Source: Thozetella sp. PMI_491
Lineage: Eukaryota; Ascomycota; Sordariomycetes; Chaetosphaeriales; Chaetosphaeriaceae
DNA: 64,000 bases
Assembly: GCA_021432635.1 (NCBI GenBank)
Contig: MU270020.1
Location: 823,202-887,201 of the forward strand
Reading direction: 5' to 3'
Shown: in pieces, positions 23,101 through 35,459 of the stretch
Layout: every line of letters begins with the position of its first letter
Position numbering within the stretch: position 1 is the first letter of the stretch
The notes under the pieces: model-generated
Seen by the model: only the letters and a program-made list of their open reading frames with translations
Told to the model about the DNA's origin: nothing
Database searches by the model: none
Made by a program: the position numbers and the translations under genes

Positions 23101-23966
23101 CACGCCCAAGCATCAAGCAGCGCAGTGAGGCCCGAGGCCCAAAACACGGGCCAAGGCGGCTCGAAAGCCACCGTCAAGCCTCGAGGCGGGTGAGGTTTTA
23201 AGAGTCGTGAAGACTTGTCAACTAGTATCTCATCGTATTTCGGTTTCGGTTTCGGTGTCTCGACTAACTATACAGAACAACTCGGTGTGCTCAGAAGGGT
23301 AGTCGCGAAAATGCCGCCGTCATGGCTACAGCCACAGTGGGAAAATTGAGACGATGTGCGCCTCTAGCTGCCGAGGCAGCGGTTCGGCTGAGTGTCAAAC
23401 CTTTCTTCATATCAGCCCGGAACTGAGAATCCGGCTATCCGGTCTCCATGCACGTACTGACCGGCCATTGAGCACCACTTCAATCTCTCGCCACCGGGTC
23501 TCTACGCGTAGACTTTCATGGCAGGTTTAGGCAAGACTTACTCTATATTGTTGACTTATGAGGGATATTCACAAGTCGACATGAGCAGGGGCATTCTCTT
23601 CGTGCCATGGCATAGCCATTCATGTCGAGCGCCTCCATGCATCACCACCACTCGGATTGTTGCAGCTTAGGAGGGGGATATATGTAATTGTGCCAAAGAC
23701 TCAATGGCGTAACATATATACTTTGAAAAGGCTATATACAAAGTGCAAATATACATGTAGGCGGCACTCTCTCTTGCCATGTCCAACTACGACCCGGAAC
23801 GTACTGGGCTTGCACCTTTGCGTTGCTATAAGCTAGGTTCGAAGTGGAGCATGTAAGGGCTGACAAAGAGGATGGACGTGAGTACGACCCCAACAGCATG
23901 AATAGCGGCATTCTCAGCACCAGTTGTCAAATTCAAGCTGCCGTTGCTTCCCCTTTTGCTAACCCC
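20130..23966. other. Gene-poor stretch upstream of velvet gene
   Basis: About 3.8 kb. GC-rich with many short frames. The best is minus 21751-21239 (170 residues, MSNVQASPAAKELIYGL..), which resembles no family I know and turns low-complexity after residue 50. A short run of tttcgg repeats occurs at about 23238-23258. No confident gene. Confidence 0.35.
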
Positions 23967-24789
23967 CTAGCAGGAAAACACAGGGGGGCCGGGGATGGGA
24001 TAGGTACTCTCGCTCGTCGACCAGGTGATCCCTGCATCCGTGGGCGCATATGCGCCGGGGAAACTCACGAGAGCTGTGGGCACGGTAGTACCGGTGCCGT
24101 TGACTTCGAGCTGATGACAGTCGGGATAGAGTTGCGCTCCAGGGTAGACATTGGCGACGAAGACAGCGATGATCTCGTGGCGCACCAGGTAGAAGCCAGA
24201 GGCAAGGCACTTGGGGATCGTGTATGTGTAGCCGGCATTTCCCTCCTTCATCAGCGGGGTTACTGCCCACTGGTTCGTGGCCTTGTCGATAAGTCCGCCT
24301 TCCGCAATTTTGAACCAGACGGCCCTGTGAACAAGCGTCAGTACTCGGTGCTGAGGAGAACAGACGGAAATGGAGCTAGGCTCAGCGGAAGGGAGTGACC
24401 TACGTCGAGTTTGGCATGAAATCCTGGCAGCCCGTGTCCGGGCAGCGAGCCATGTACGTGACCAAGGCACCGAAATGCGAGTCCGGCCACAGGGTCCAGT
24501 GGAGCGTGACATCGGAGCCGGCCGCAGCCGGTGCATGAAGCGCAGCAGGAGACGAGCCGACGATGCCACCATCGCTATAGCCGCCGCACTGGACATCGGC
24601 AATGGTGACGTCGGTGACGGGGCCGTTACCCTGGATCGGCCGTGAAATTCGCTCGGGGACGGGGCTCGTGTACGGGTCTTGATACGGCTGGTAGAATGTG
24701 TAAGACTGGCCACCGATGGTGCCATTCGTGACATAACCGTGGCCGGCGACCAAAGATGCCGAGAGGAGAGTCTGAACGAGAAACCTCAT
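23967..24789 (-). CDS. AA9 lytic polysaccharide monooxygenase (former GH61)
   Basis: Exons (minus) 24789-24404 and 24324-23967 give 247 residues. AA9 enzymes are secreted copper monooxygenases that cut crystalline cellulose or related glucans oxidatively. The signal peptide MRFLVQTLLSASLVAG ends just before His, so the mature protein starts HGYVTNGTIGG, giving His1 of the copper brace. The second brace His lies in LWPDSHFGALVTYMARCP, and the axial-site pair is in GAQLYPDC (Gln and Tyr). VQCGG, AVWFKI and FYLVRHEIIAV are further family boxes. Cys pairs are conserved. There is no CBM1 or linker; it ends right after the catalytic domain, so it is a short single-domain form. It implies growth on plant cell-wall material. 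Confidence 0.95.
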
Positions 24790-25662
24790 CTTGTAGATAG
24801 CTTAAATAAAAAGCCGTATGGAGGAGACCAGACAGTAATATGTAGCCGGCAGGCGCGTGTCGACAGCTCTGGGTGGAGGAAACCAAAACTAGAAGGGTTG
24901 GCAAGCCAGGGAAGAACGAACTGACGGCTCCAGCGTCGAATGTAGGATGGACAGAGAAAGGAAACTGATGGGCTGCGAACAATACAAGGAAGCCAGAGAG
25001 AGTCACGATCCAATTTGTACTTCTATCCTTAGCCAAGCCTCGTTTTGGGCTTCTCTCATGGGTGGAATCATCATGTATTCGATGGGCCGTCTCCTTGGGT
25101 CGCCCCCCTGTAATCATATAACAGATCATATAAGTTCAACCGAAGCGACGATGGTCGATCACTTCTGAGCAGACATCAGACGAAAGGAGACGTGAACATG
25201 CGGGCCGCCAAGAAATAGGGGGTGGGTGTCCCGGCTACCTACTTATGTAACCCCCACATGACGCCCCTGGATGGACCTGAGAAAATCCATCAATGAAACC
25301 GTTAGCGGCGTTACTGATATATTACGCGCCTACCATCTTTGCCGGCCCCCGACGGCCCGACAGCAACGAGAATGCGGAGAGGAAGAAAAGTAAAAAGAGT
25401 AGAAAATAAGTTGGTAGGAGGTCTATATATTCTTCCCTTGATCTAGTGCAATATGATGCCGTTCAGTCACTGGTGTCTGTGCGTGCTGGCATCTGAGATT
25501 AAACAACGGGGTGAGGTGTATACGGGCAAGTGCCCGGGCCATATGTGCAGAGGTACAGAGATGATGCGAGTGGAACAACTAGCTTAGCTCTACTTTATAT
25601 ACAACTCCAGGGGTGACCTCTCCAGACAGAGGAGACCGTAATCGCGGCATTGAGATCCGAAA
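24790..25662. other. Intergenic, AA9 promoter side
   Basis: No gene is recognised. A CCCCCACATG/GGGGGTGGG-rich patch at 25217-25262 could bind carbon-repressor-type C2H2 factors, but this is weak. Confidence 0.35.
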
Positions 25663-26229
25663 TTAAATCCTGAGATCATCTATGGCCTTGAGCTCACTCT
25701 CCACTGCAACACCAGCAAGCTCCCGAGGCTGGAACAAGGGGACGGACGCTTCTCGAGACGATTTGGTGGTGCCTAAGGGCGTAAACGAATAAGGGCGTAA
25801 GGGTATGGCGAGATGCGAGTCTGTGATGCGCTGGAGCTGTGCTCGGCACGCTTCAACCTCCTTGATCCGACCAACCATGGCCTCATTCGCAAATCGGAGT
25901 TTTCGGAGCGCAGAACCCTCAAGGAAATCCTTAAGCAAGCTCTGCCGGCCATCCAGAACCAGGGCCAGAATGGTGCGATGAATGTCGTGCAACACGGCCC
26001 AGCCCCGCTTCTCCGTGTTCAAAACATGGACGCGATGAGAGATGTGCATCAGGCCGTCTGCTTTCTCGCGCAGCTCGCCGAGGAGGCCCAGAGTTTCTAT
26101 GAGCTGACTGATTAGGCGCTTGAACAGTACCGCGGCGTCCTTCGTGTCAAGTTTGCGGTTGCGGATATGATTAACTAGCTGGGCGGTTTTCTCGACGATG
26201 GCGATGGGGAATACAGATATCTCCACCAT
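25663..26229 (-). CDS. Small helical protein resembling fungal STAND N-terminal domains
   Basis: A single exon of 188 residues, almost all predicted helix (..EKTAQLVNHIRNRKLDTKDA..LISQLIETLGLLGELREK..). Heptad-like Leu/Ile spacing recalls the helical domain that often starts fungal NACHT/ankyrin (STAND) receptors, but nothing follows: the frame ends at 25663 after a polar tail. It could be a free-standing domain, the remains of a longer receptor, or an unrelated helical protein. No NB-ARC, NACHT or repeat domain is seen within 1 kb. Function unknown. Confidence 0.5.
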   Translation of the reverse strand: MVEISVFPIAIVEKTAQLVNHIRNRKLDTKDAAVLFKRLISQLIETLGLLGELREKADGLMHISHRVHVLNTEKRGWAVLHDIHRTILALVLDGRQSLLKDFLEGSALRKLRFANEAMVGRIKEVEACRAQLQRITDSHLAIPLRPYSFTPLGTTKSSREASVPLFQPRELAGVAVESELKAIDDLRI

Positions 26230-27098
26230 GGCGACGACTCTGGCAGCTCTTGCGAAGAGGGGGTCCGTCCGTGAAAGCTAATGTACCGATGTTCTGGGCG
26301 TACGAGCGGGGTCGCTTCAACATGAACGCAGCGGAAAAGAGCCTCGGAGTTGAAATGCTGGGAGTGCATGCAGATATCGGTTGCTGGTCTCGAACATTAT
26401 GTATCCCATTCGACTACTGCTACAAAGGACTGACATTTGCCGCCGATCTGTGTCGCGAAACGACCATAGTTGGAGTCTGGCCACGAGAAAAGACGCCGCG
26501 GCTGGGACTCTCCATTGTAGGGGCTGTCGGCTTTGTGATATATTCATAACCCTTGTCGCCGAAGGCTGAGGGAAGGCGACGCTCTCAGACGGCGCTATGG
26601 GACGCTATCCAACTGATATTCTCGCGTCCAAGCACCGATCTCGCACGCCTGGCCCCTGGTACCGCCAGGAACATGCATGTAGTATCATATTGTGACAAGA
26701 GCTAAGGCTGCCCGCCCTCGGGCAGTGAACGGTGAGTATTGCTAGCACGGCACCGAGACGCGTCGTCGCCCATGCCAAGACACCTTGGCTTTGCAGAGAG
26801 CGGTATCAGATTGTCTATTCCGTAATGCTTGCCAAATCGAATCTAAACCAGTCAGCTGCCCGGGAACTGAGACTTGCCATGTTGATGTAGTGACACAAAG
26901 CTGACAAGCACAATTCAGCGTTTTAGCAACACGGTAGTCAAGTCGCTCGTGACGCCGGTGGATCAAGAGTAAACATAGGAGGTTGGAAATTTAAGCAAAG
27001 GTGAGACTGATCCTAGTGACCACGCGGGAGAGAGAAAAAAAAAAGCCCGGAGAGCCACGGTTTTCAGGACGCAAGATGTGCAAGGATGAATCCGCTAT
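26230..27098. other. Intergenic
   Basis: No recognisable gene; short frames only. An A-run is present near 27034. Confidence 0.35.
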
Positions 27099-28326
27099 TT
27101 ATGAATAAATGCCGGGGAACACAGTGCTTGTTCCGGGAGGGTAGTGCATGTTCTCTAACATTACGCCCCCAATGCTAATTGAAGACCGGACAATCTCATT
27201 CTGCTGCTCTTTATCCACCGGTAACCATTTCCGCGGTTCACGCAGAGGCAGGGAGTCGCCTTCTGGTGCTTCCTCGAGTCTATCCCCAATATTTCCGTAA
27301 CATTGGGCCGGCGCTCGGATCCCTGGGAAGCGAATGAGGAACTGGTCGCCTTCGTGCCTTGGTCCGTCCTTGGCGGTGGATGGCCAGGGTAGTGTCTTCG
27401 GATCCTCCCAGAAGAACTCAGCCTCCCCTTTGAAGAAAACAAGCATTATAACCGATAGAATGCTTGAAAGACCAACGACATCATCGATGATTGCTAAACA
27501 GTTGCGCCGTTCCGACTCCTCCTCTGGAAGCAGCGGTTCTAGAAGCTGAACCAGACCGTGTCGCACCCGCGCGATGCCAGGGGCGCGGGGGTGAGTTGGG
27601 TCCAGCTTGCGAAACATGGCATTGCTTCCCGGAACTTCGTAGCTCAAGCACATGGTAATATAGGACCACATTTGCTGTATCGCACGTGCGTTTCCTGCGA
27701 ATAGTGGCACTCGCCTCGGTTAGTGGATACGGTCAGAGCCATGTGGTACTAGGGATGCCGTCCCCCAAGGAGAAGAGACGGGAAAAGAACAAGGGAATTA
27801 GCATACTATTGAAGTGTGGCTTCTTCATAACCTTCTTCCGGAGGGAAAGGAAGTCGGGCTCGAAGAACGACATGGCTTCGTCGCTGTCGGGCTGCATTTT
27901 AGGAATAAGCCAGTGGGTGATGATCACCTGTAAGGTCTGTCTACGCCTGTCGGTGAACTTCTCATTCTCGACGTCGGTCATGAGTCGCTCCCAAAGTGGC
28001 CAATCTGCGTCGGGCATTCCATCGCAAGGAACGGCTTCCCGGAGAGTAGCAATGATGGAGGCCGGGAGAGGATCATCGCGCGGGAGGTCCAGAAAGGCCA
28101 CCAGTTGATCGATGGAACTGACGATTAGGCGTAAAACTTGGCCAAAGTAGTGGCCACCACGCACATTCACACTGTCCATGAGGTCTTCGAAAACCAGAGA
28201 AATTGGGTAAGCTTTCCTCGGCTTGTGTTGCATACAACGGCGAGTGACCCAGAATCCGAGAGCCCCGGTAAAGATAGAACAAGTGAGAACGATGGCGGCA
28301 ATTTGACCCTCAGTGAGATTCGCCAT
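27099..28326 (-). CDS. Hypothetical membrane-anchored protein
   Basis: Exons (minus) 28326-27750 and 27694-27099, joined by a 55-bp intron with a good branch site (cactaac), give 390 residues. The start MANLTEGQ is followed directly by one hydrophobic helix (IAAIVLTCSIFTGALGFWV) and a basic RRC stop-transfer, so the protein is probably anchored by its N-terminus with the bulk in the cytoplasm. The body is rich in Trp, Pro and charged residues, including WPLWERLM-DVENEKFTDRRRQTLQVII and, after the join, NARAIQQMWSYITM. I do not recognise a named domain. A longer reading from 28578 would add 84 residues of poor quality before this Met. Confidence 0.68.
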
Positions 28327-29702
28327 TGTTTTTGAACGCAGAGGCCCCGGTGAATAGTCAGAATTAGTTGAACAGTGTAGATGATGATGAGGGAAACAAC
28401 TTAAAGGGGGTTGAGAGGAGATAGACGATCCAAGTTGTTGATGTAGTGCTGGGGCAGAATGAGGGTCGAGAATAAGTAGGAAGAAGCACCCAGATCGATG
28501 GAGAAAGATGAAGAATCGCCTGGCCTTAGGGAACTGAAAGCAGGTAGACGGAATGGAGAGCGAAGGAAAATGTGGCAACGAGGTAAATGAAGGGAAGAGT
28601 TGGCATTGGGCCTTTGAATTCGCGACGCCTGGGCAACGACAGCGTTCGATGCTGCACCTGGCCTCGCTCTGCTTAGACGCTACGCCACATCATCGTTTAG
28701 GAGAGGGTGCACGGAGCCTTCGTCTTTGCAGAAAAATTATGCGAGCAACTGAGATGAGGGGGGCTGAGGCAGGCAACTGGAACCTTCACAAAGAAAACCC
28801 TCCCGTGTTGGGCAGGCTCAAGATTGTCATGGGGTACGATCGCCAATACTTCACTCTGAACTAGTTCAGGGGGCTACTGTACCGACATTACAGTTATGTA
28901 GCTGATTGGCCAACAGTGTGCTTCCCAGGATTATGGGTTGTTGCCCTGTAAGCCTGCAAACGGCCAGACAAAGAAACGGGGGAATGAGGCACCATTCCTC
29001 AGCCCTCTCTTCAGCTTGTGGTCAACCCGAGCAGGTTCCATGGGCAGCCAATGAGATGTCGTGTGGCGTCAGGGCATACTCCACATCCCAAATAGAAACC
29101 AAGAGGCACCCTTTTTGGAAGACCACCTAGGGACAAGAGGGAATAGGCCTATTCAGATATCGTTTTTTTGTACCCAGTTCATCGTGTTAGGAACATGGCC
29201 CTCCCTGGTTGGATCTCTACGCAGAGAGCAGGATCACCGCGGCTGAGAGCGCCCCCTGCTCCCCCTTCCCATTTCGTGGAGAGCAGTAAGTCACGCTGAG
29301 ACAGATATGGTGCTTTGACATGTAGTCCTACACGGTTGGTCAATCAGAGTCCGAGCTGGTCCCGCGCTGTGGCCAGAACACCTGCTGCAACGCTATGGAC
29401 AAACCCTTGCCCTGGTGTGTGATATCATAATCGACGAGAGGAGAAGCGATGCAGAGGGATTCCCACCTGCATGAGTTAGCAATCCCTCTTTCCCGGTATC
29501 AAACAGTGAGAGAGACGCCCGAATTAAGAGCGCCGTATGTTACACGCGGAAGTCGTCTGTCCCGCAGAGTGCTTCCATTAATATCCCACCGTGTTGCCCT
29601 CAACTCTATCACGAGTCTCGGACCGTCTTATCCCGTCGCCCTCCTTGTTCTCTTTGCATCATCGTTGTCACAGTCTCCAAAAACCTAAACGTCTAGCAGA
29701 AA
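28327..29702. other. Intergenic, divergent promoter region
   Basis: Lies between the divergent membrane-protein and Hsp70-like genes. Only short frames; nothing recognised. Confidence 0.4.
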
Positions 29703-31576
29703 ATGCTGCCGCATGTCATTGTCGCCGTCGATCTTGGGACCGAATGTAAGTGTTATCCACTCCCTACCAACGCTAGGAGCGTAGGAGTTGTGCGCCGCTC
29801 TCAAATGCTTCTCGGCTATGCAGTCGCAACAGTCGTACAGCCAATCTGGCAAGGACTAACCCGCCCTCTACAGTCACCAAAGCCTGTTATGCATTGAAGG
29901 GGCCAGATAATTGCTCTTACGATGCTTCTGAGATGGTCCGGTGGAGGGTAACTGATAACGTGGATATTGTGCCCACTGCTGTGACCAAGAAAGCGACAGG
30001 GTCCACGTATGGGTGGGAAGCCCTTTCCGATGGAGAGAGCATGATGTACAAGACTACCTTCACGTCTCTGAAACTGGCCTTGCTCCACAACGACGCCAAT
30101 ATGTATGCGATCGGCGACATCGCCTATGCCAATGCCACGAACGTCGCCGACCTCACGGTTGAATTCTTTGGATATATCTTCACAGAAGTCAGGAACTGTG
30201 TCCAGCCAACGCTCGTCAAGCGCCATTCGGTTGACTGGCTCCACGCGCAGATTCACCTTGTATTGAGCGTGCCTGCGGCCGGGAACAAAGACAGCCGGGA
30301 CAATTACTGGAAGGCACTCAAAGATGCCGCCAGGGTTGCCGGATTCTTCGCTTCTAACCACACAATCATTGGGAACATGACAGAGCCGGAAGCGGCTGCT
30401 CGATACGTCCTGCCACGGTTGGCTGATATTGGAGATGTAGGATACAAGGTTGGCCATCGATGCACCACGGCGCAAGTTTGTTCTCCTTTGTGACGTCCCA
30501 CTGACTGATGGCAGAGCAGCGACACTTGCATCCTCGTCGATGTTGGTGGAGGCACAGCGGACATCTGCGCATTCTATCTCGACGATGTGAAATCCTCCTC
30601 TGTCACGCCCGCGGGTGTCCGCCCCATCCGTGGGGTCAACATTGGAGGCGTCATGGTCAATAAATATCTCGAGGTGAACCTAGCCAGCTATTTCGCTGGC
30701 CATGGGAATCTGCTCCAGAGCCATGTCCTCTCAGTCGATGCGGCTCGCATCTTTGCATGGGGCGAGTCGGCTCGCAATGTAAAGGTCAAGGCAGGTCAAG
30801 CCTCGACTCTCGAGAAACTAGAGCTTCAGGGTGGTGTTCCGATCTTCATTGGAACCCCAGATATCCCAGAGGAGAATGGTATAGCTCTCGCCGGAGGAAA
30901 AGTCCAGTTCAGCCGGTTAGTACTCTGTACAAGCCAAAAAGTCTTGGATCACCCACCCGCCATTTCTCACACTGACTCGGGGCTCCTCGGCTGGTAACCC
31001 AGGGGCTTCTTGAATACTTGCCTAGACCACCAGATCTTCGGGGATGGGAATCCTGACTCACGAGGCATCTGGGGCTTGATCGGATCCACCATCGACGACG
31101 TCTATGTCAGCGGAACGAGGCTACACCACCCCCTGGACGATAGGCAGCTGAAGGATGAGGTGGCCTCTCCCTCCTTCGAGGCCGTAACCACGGACCCTGT
31201 GAACATCGACCACATAATACTGACTGGTGGGTTCGGGTCGCAGGAGTACGTCAAGAATGCCATCGAAGCAGCTGTCCGGCGGGATGCCCACATTGCCGAA
31301 GCGAAGCAGACTGGAACCCCTAAATACACCAACCTTAGCGGCGTGCGGGTCCAAACGGTCGATAGGCCGCAGACAAGCGTGGTAGAAGGGCTTCTCTACA
31401 CCTACAAGGAAGAACTCCTCGCCCAGGCTGTAGATGGCCATAGTGACAAGAAGCGAAGTCACATAGCCAAGGCTGTCGTCCAGGCTGTAAGTCGTCGTCT
31501 TGTTGACATGGAGTCAGCGCTGATGCCGTTTGCGCTTCTATTTCGGATTCGTCCTGGCAAGGCTTCCAAGGTCTAA
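29703..31576 (+). CDS. Hsp70-like ATPase, HSPA12 type, uncertain 3' end
   Basis: Exons 29703-29745, 29874-30448, 30515-30915 and 31003 onward. The nucleotide-binding fold of the actin/Hsp70 superfamily is present in order: phosphate-1 VAVDLGTEFTKA across the first intron, LVDVGGGTADICAF (phosphate-2) at the start of exon 3, and IDHIILTGGFGSQEYV (adenosine site) in exon 4. Sequence between them matches the HSPA12-like fungal group rather than chaperone Hsp70. Exon 4 either runs to a stop at 31576 or leaves through a strong GTAAGT donor at 31487. The C-terminal substrate-side region usual for the group is not recognisable downstream, so the gene may be shortened, with about 500-520 residues remaining. 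Partners and role are unknown; such genes are multicopy in these fungi. Confidence 0.78.
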
Positions 31577-32606
31577 GTCGAATGAAGATCTCTCTGCGCT
31601 AGTCCTGCATATCGCCAGCCCCATGGTGGCTCCTGGTCAGACAGCTGCAAGTTGCAGGTGGGCGGTTGGAACTAGTTTGCGAATATTTCTCGAGTGTGGT
31701 TCCAATCATCATGTTTGCGGGCATAATAATCGATGCTTTCTGTCGCAGCGGAGGAACCAGTGTCTGTACTTTATACCAAAGAAGTCCTCTCCAAGGTGAT
31801 ACTGTCAACCACTATGAACAATTCCTTCGCTCCCAGGCACAACGTCATGGCACGGTAGCTGCAGGTGTACGCAGTGAGCAAATGAGCACTTACAATATTA
31901 TACTGGTTCAGCCACGACGCAGCTCTCGGGCACCTGTCAGCAACTCCTCCCAATGGCCCCCTTGCGGGCACCGATCATAAACTCATCTCCACACATGTAA
32001 GTACCTACTTGCTCCCGGGAGTTTTGCGTAGGACAAGGCTGGATTCAGCTGTGACCGGAGCTAGGGCCGTGACGGCCGTGCTTCTGTCCTCCTTGGAGTA
32101 GTATCTTCGGTCTCCAATTCACGGGAGAGACTCAACAGTAGGCTTGCCTGTCGTCTAGAATTGGCAGAGGAGGCTCGTAACCTAGGTACACATACATGGG
32201 GGTAGGTGTAGGGTTCGTGAAGCAGCCATCCTCAACTCGTCGGTGCTAAGGATTCTGCTACTCGTTTAGAATTTCCACCGTGCTTGGGTGTCACCATCGT
32301 TTACTCGACATCTGCGCTCTCTCCCCCATGGCCGGCACATGGTCAAACATCAAACACACACAATCGTGTTGACGCTTTTTCGGTGTCTATTAAACGGATA
32401 TCTTCCTGTGTCATCTTTGTACAACCTGTCATCCCACATCAACATACCACGGAGAAATTAGTCTCCGGTCTACTAATGCATGGGGCGATCACCCCCCCGT
32501 TCCGCCTATGGGACCCTGATCTTCTCGAGCCTAGGAGCAGCACTGCACGCAGGCCAAAGAGGTCAGCAAAGTGAAGAGACACTCACGGAAGCCCTGCACC
32601 GGCGCC
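31577..32606. other. Intergenic between convergent genes
   Basis: No clear coding sequence. A missing 3' exon of the Hsp70-like gene could lie in 31580-31950, but no motif confirms it. Confidence 0.35.
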
Positions 32607-33864
32607 TCATTCCTCGTACCTCTCGCCGGTGAGAATCGCCGGCGCGCTCTTCTCTAGCTTGTCTTTAAGGAACTCGTATACGGTGAAGGTGACCGCCTGG
32701 CCCGGAGCAACGCGCATGATGCGGGGCGTGATGCCTTTGTAGAAAGCGTGGACACCTTCTTGCCTGTGTGCCGAGCGTCGTTAGCAACTAACATTGACAC
32801 CGAAGAGGGAAGCCGGAAGAGTTTGGGGGCCGGGGCGGAGGTGGGGGAAGGGCACGGCACTGACTTGAACATATCGGCCGCAATTCTTGTGATACGCTGC
32901 CATGCCGAAGTGCCCGGCTCAGCCGGCGTCTTCTGCAGCCTCGTCTTGATCGTGTCGATCGGGGCGTTGCTCAACGGGCCCATGGCGCCGGACACAAGGC
33001 CGATCAAGGTCGTCTGCCACCCGGGCAGCGTGCCCTTGTCGTATTGGGGCTGCCATGCGCGCAGCCACTCCTTGAAGTACGTGTACGCGGTGAAGTTGAC
33101 GGCCTGGTTGCTCCCTTGCCTCAGCGCGGTCAAGCTCACGCCGCGATACAGGGCGCCCACGCCCTCCTCCTTCACGACCGTGTACAGAGCATGCGCCGCG
33201 TTCCGGTACTTGGGTATATCCAACGGGTCCGCCATGCTGTGGTGCTGCGCCTGCAGGCGGATCTTAACAACCTCCATGGGCGTCACGACAGCGACGGCCT
33301 CGGTGACACCGGCCGCCAGCCCGGCCAGGAAGGTGGCCTGGCCGCTCACCAACCCGGTCTCCTTGTCTGCTAGAAATTGCTTGTATGACTCGAACGATGT
33401 GAAGCGGATGGCCATCTTGGGAACAATGCCTGTGAGGACGGCCCCCAGGCCCTTGTACAGGGCCAATGGCGTCTCTTTCCGGACGATCTCGGCACCGGTG
33501 CGGAGGAAGCCGCGCTTGGGCATGCCTGGCACACGTCCTCTTCGGGACAGTTGCATTCGCACTTTTATGGTATCTGCGCCGGAGGAAAATTAGCAACAGA
33601 GCCCTCGTAGTTATCCCTGGCACCAGCAGCTGTGTGGGCAACGGGACAGTCGACAGAGACACCGGCCCTCTGCCAACTACAAGGAGGCCGTACCAAGAGG
33701 GTGACACGCCAATGCTTCCATCATACCAGCACCGCCGCCAGCTGTCGCAGTTCAGTTAGTTCGTGAGTCACCATAGCCCAAGGATAGCTGCTGGACTCAC
33801 CGATCAGGTTCGTCGCCGCCGAGGGCGGCTTCTTTCCATCCTTGCCATTGACTTTTGACGCCAT
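32607..33864 (-). CDS. acuL: Mitochondrial succinate/fumarate carrier, AcuL/Acr1 type
   Basis: Exons (minus) 33864-33801, 33741-33694, 33573-32865 and 32763-32607 give 325 residues, the usual length. The protein lies in the mitochondrial inner membrane and exchanges cytosolic succinate for fumarate, allowing growth on acetate and fatty acids through the glyoxylate cycle. All three carrier repeats are present with their signature P-x-[DE]-x2-[KR]: CHPLDTIKVRMQ, TPMEVVKIRLQ and APIDTIKTRLQ. Sequences such as LYKGLGAVLTGIVPKMAIRF, AQHHSMADPLDIPKYR and RGVSLTALRQGSNQAVNF are typical of the AcuL/Sfc1 subgroup. The three introns join cleanly; the first two flank a 48-bp exon. A highly conserved core-metabolism gene. 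Confidence 0.95.
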
Positions 33865-35459
33865 GGCTGTGTTTCCTCCAGATGAAGCTCTCGTCCTTCG
33901 TCCTATGTCCAATTGCTCCTGGGTAGGTCGTCCAAGGTCTATGATATGCCTGTCTGACGGGCTCTAGACATTCATGTGACAGCGCCACTAGAAGCTTAAG
34001 GTGGAGTCACGAGGCTAGACGATCTCCGGGAGAGGAACAAAGGAAGAAGGGAAGAACGCCTGGACCCAAGGTCTTGGGCGAATGCAGAAAGGGAATAGAG
34101 GAAAGGGTATCACACAGAATGCACCGATTTCTATCTGGAGAAGAAAAGATGCCCAGGCCGAGGGTCGGGCGGGAAAGGGGGAAGCAGGAGAATAAAAGCG
34201 AGGTGCCCTAGGAGCCGAGTCGGTCGAGTCAGTGGACCGCTCTACCCTTGGCCCGTGGCTCTCGGTACTTGGGAGGGGCTAGCAACAAAAAAGGGCAACG
34301 GAAAGCAGCCAGGTCAGGTCACCAGACCTGGTGCAATCCGGCTGGCCTGGCGGGGCAGTGTTCTTTTGCGTATGCTCGCCATGCCTTCCAGGCCTTGGAC
34401 GGGTCGTCCGAAGCGTGTGAGGCGGTTGCTAGGCGCGGATCTAGCAGGGAGGCGTCGGATTGGCAGCTGTGCCGGTGCAACGGAAGATGACCGAGCTGGC
34501 CCTGGGCATGCATGGGCTGCAGGAGGGTACAGAACCCCTGGCATATGACGGACAGCAAGCGCGAAAAACCTCCCGTCTGCCGAGACGAACGGATGGAGGG
34601 AATAGCCGAGCGTCCTTCGCGCAGCAGGACCGCTCGTGGCCCAATTTTTCCCTTCTCGTTTCCCTTTTATCTCGGCGTCAGATCAGCAGATCCCAAAGCC
34701 CGTGGGTCGCACCGATTGGGCTCCAGCTCAGCCGCGTTCGTGGGCCTCTTTTTTTTTGGCTTGTGATTTTCAGATTTCCAGTGACGTCGATGGAGGGGCA
34801 GGCCTCAATCCCCCCCCCCTGGACAGTGTTAACCGACTCCAAGCCGAGCTTGTGACTTTGCGGGGAAGTCTAGGCGTCGCTGGGAATGGATGGGAGTAGG
34901 CGCCCCATAATTTCGCTGGCGCTCCAATGGATCGGAGCCTTCCGGGACTAATCTACCAGCTGGGCCCCAGGGGCGAAGGGACCGCCCAGAGCCGAGGTAG
35001 AATCACCCAAAACGGACAGCTAGCCATCAGCTGTGAGAAGGACGACAGTGAGTCATCTGATCGTAGATATCCCATGCCAGCGATCCGGTTGCAGGGGTGC
35101 CATCGTCATAGCCTGGTATCAACAGTAGGCACGGGACGACTCTCGCTTTTGCGGAGAACGATGGCTTCAGAGGACGATGCGACGCAAGCCAGACAGAGGA
35201 AGGTATTCGTGATTATACCCTACAAGACTAATATCATCTACACCGACTCCTACTTCTTGCGCCGTCGCCGGTAAGGCGTCTTTTTCCGTGATTTTGGTCG
35301 CCTTCCCGGAAATCCATGCCCGCAGTCAGAAGTCCCGCCCATGCCTAGAGGAAAACAAGAGCCCAGATCATTACACAGAACGCCGCCAACGCCTGCCCTA
35401 TTCATCCACTCTCCGCCAGAAGAAGCGTTCGATATTTCGGTTCCGGCTGCCTCGAGAGT
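33865..35459. other. Intergenic
   Basis: Upstream of the carrier gene and downstream of the sconB-like gene. CT-rich patches only; no gene recognised. Confidence 0.4.

Noticed and set aside
11768-24789. A secondary-metabolite cluster linking the glycosyltransferase, velvet factor and accessory genes
   Set aside because: No polyketide synthase, NRPS, terpene cyclase or P450 is present, and gaps of 2-4 kb separate the genes.
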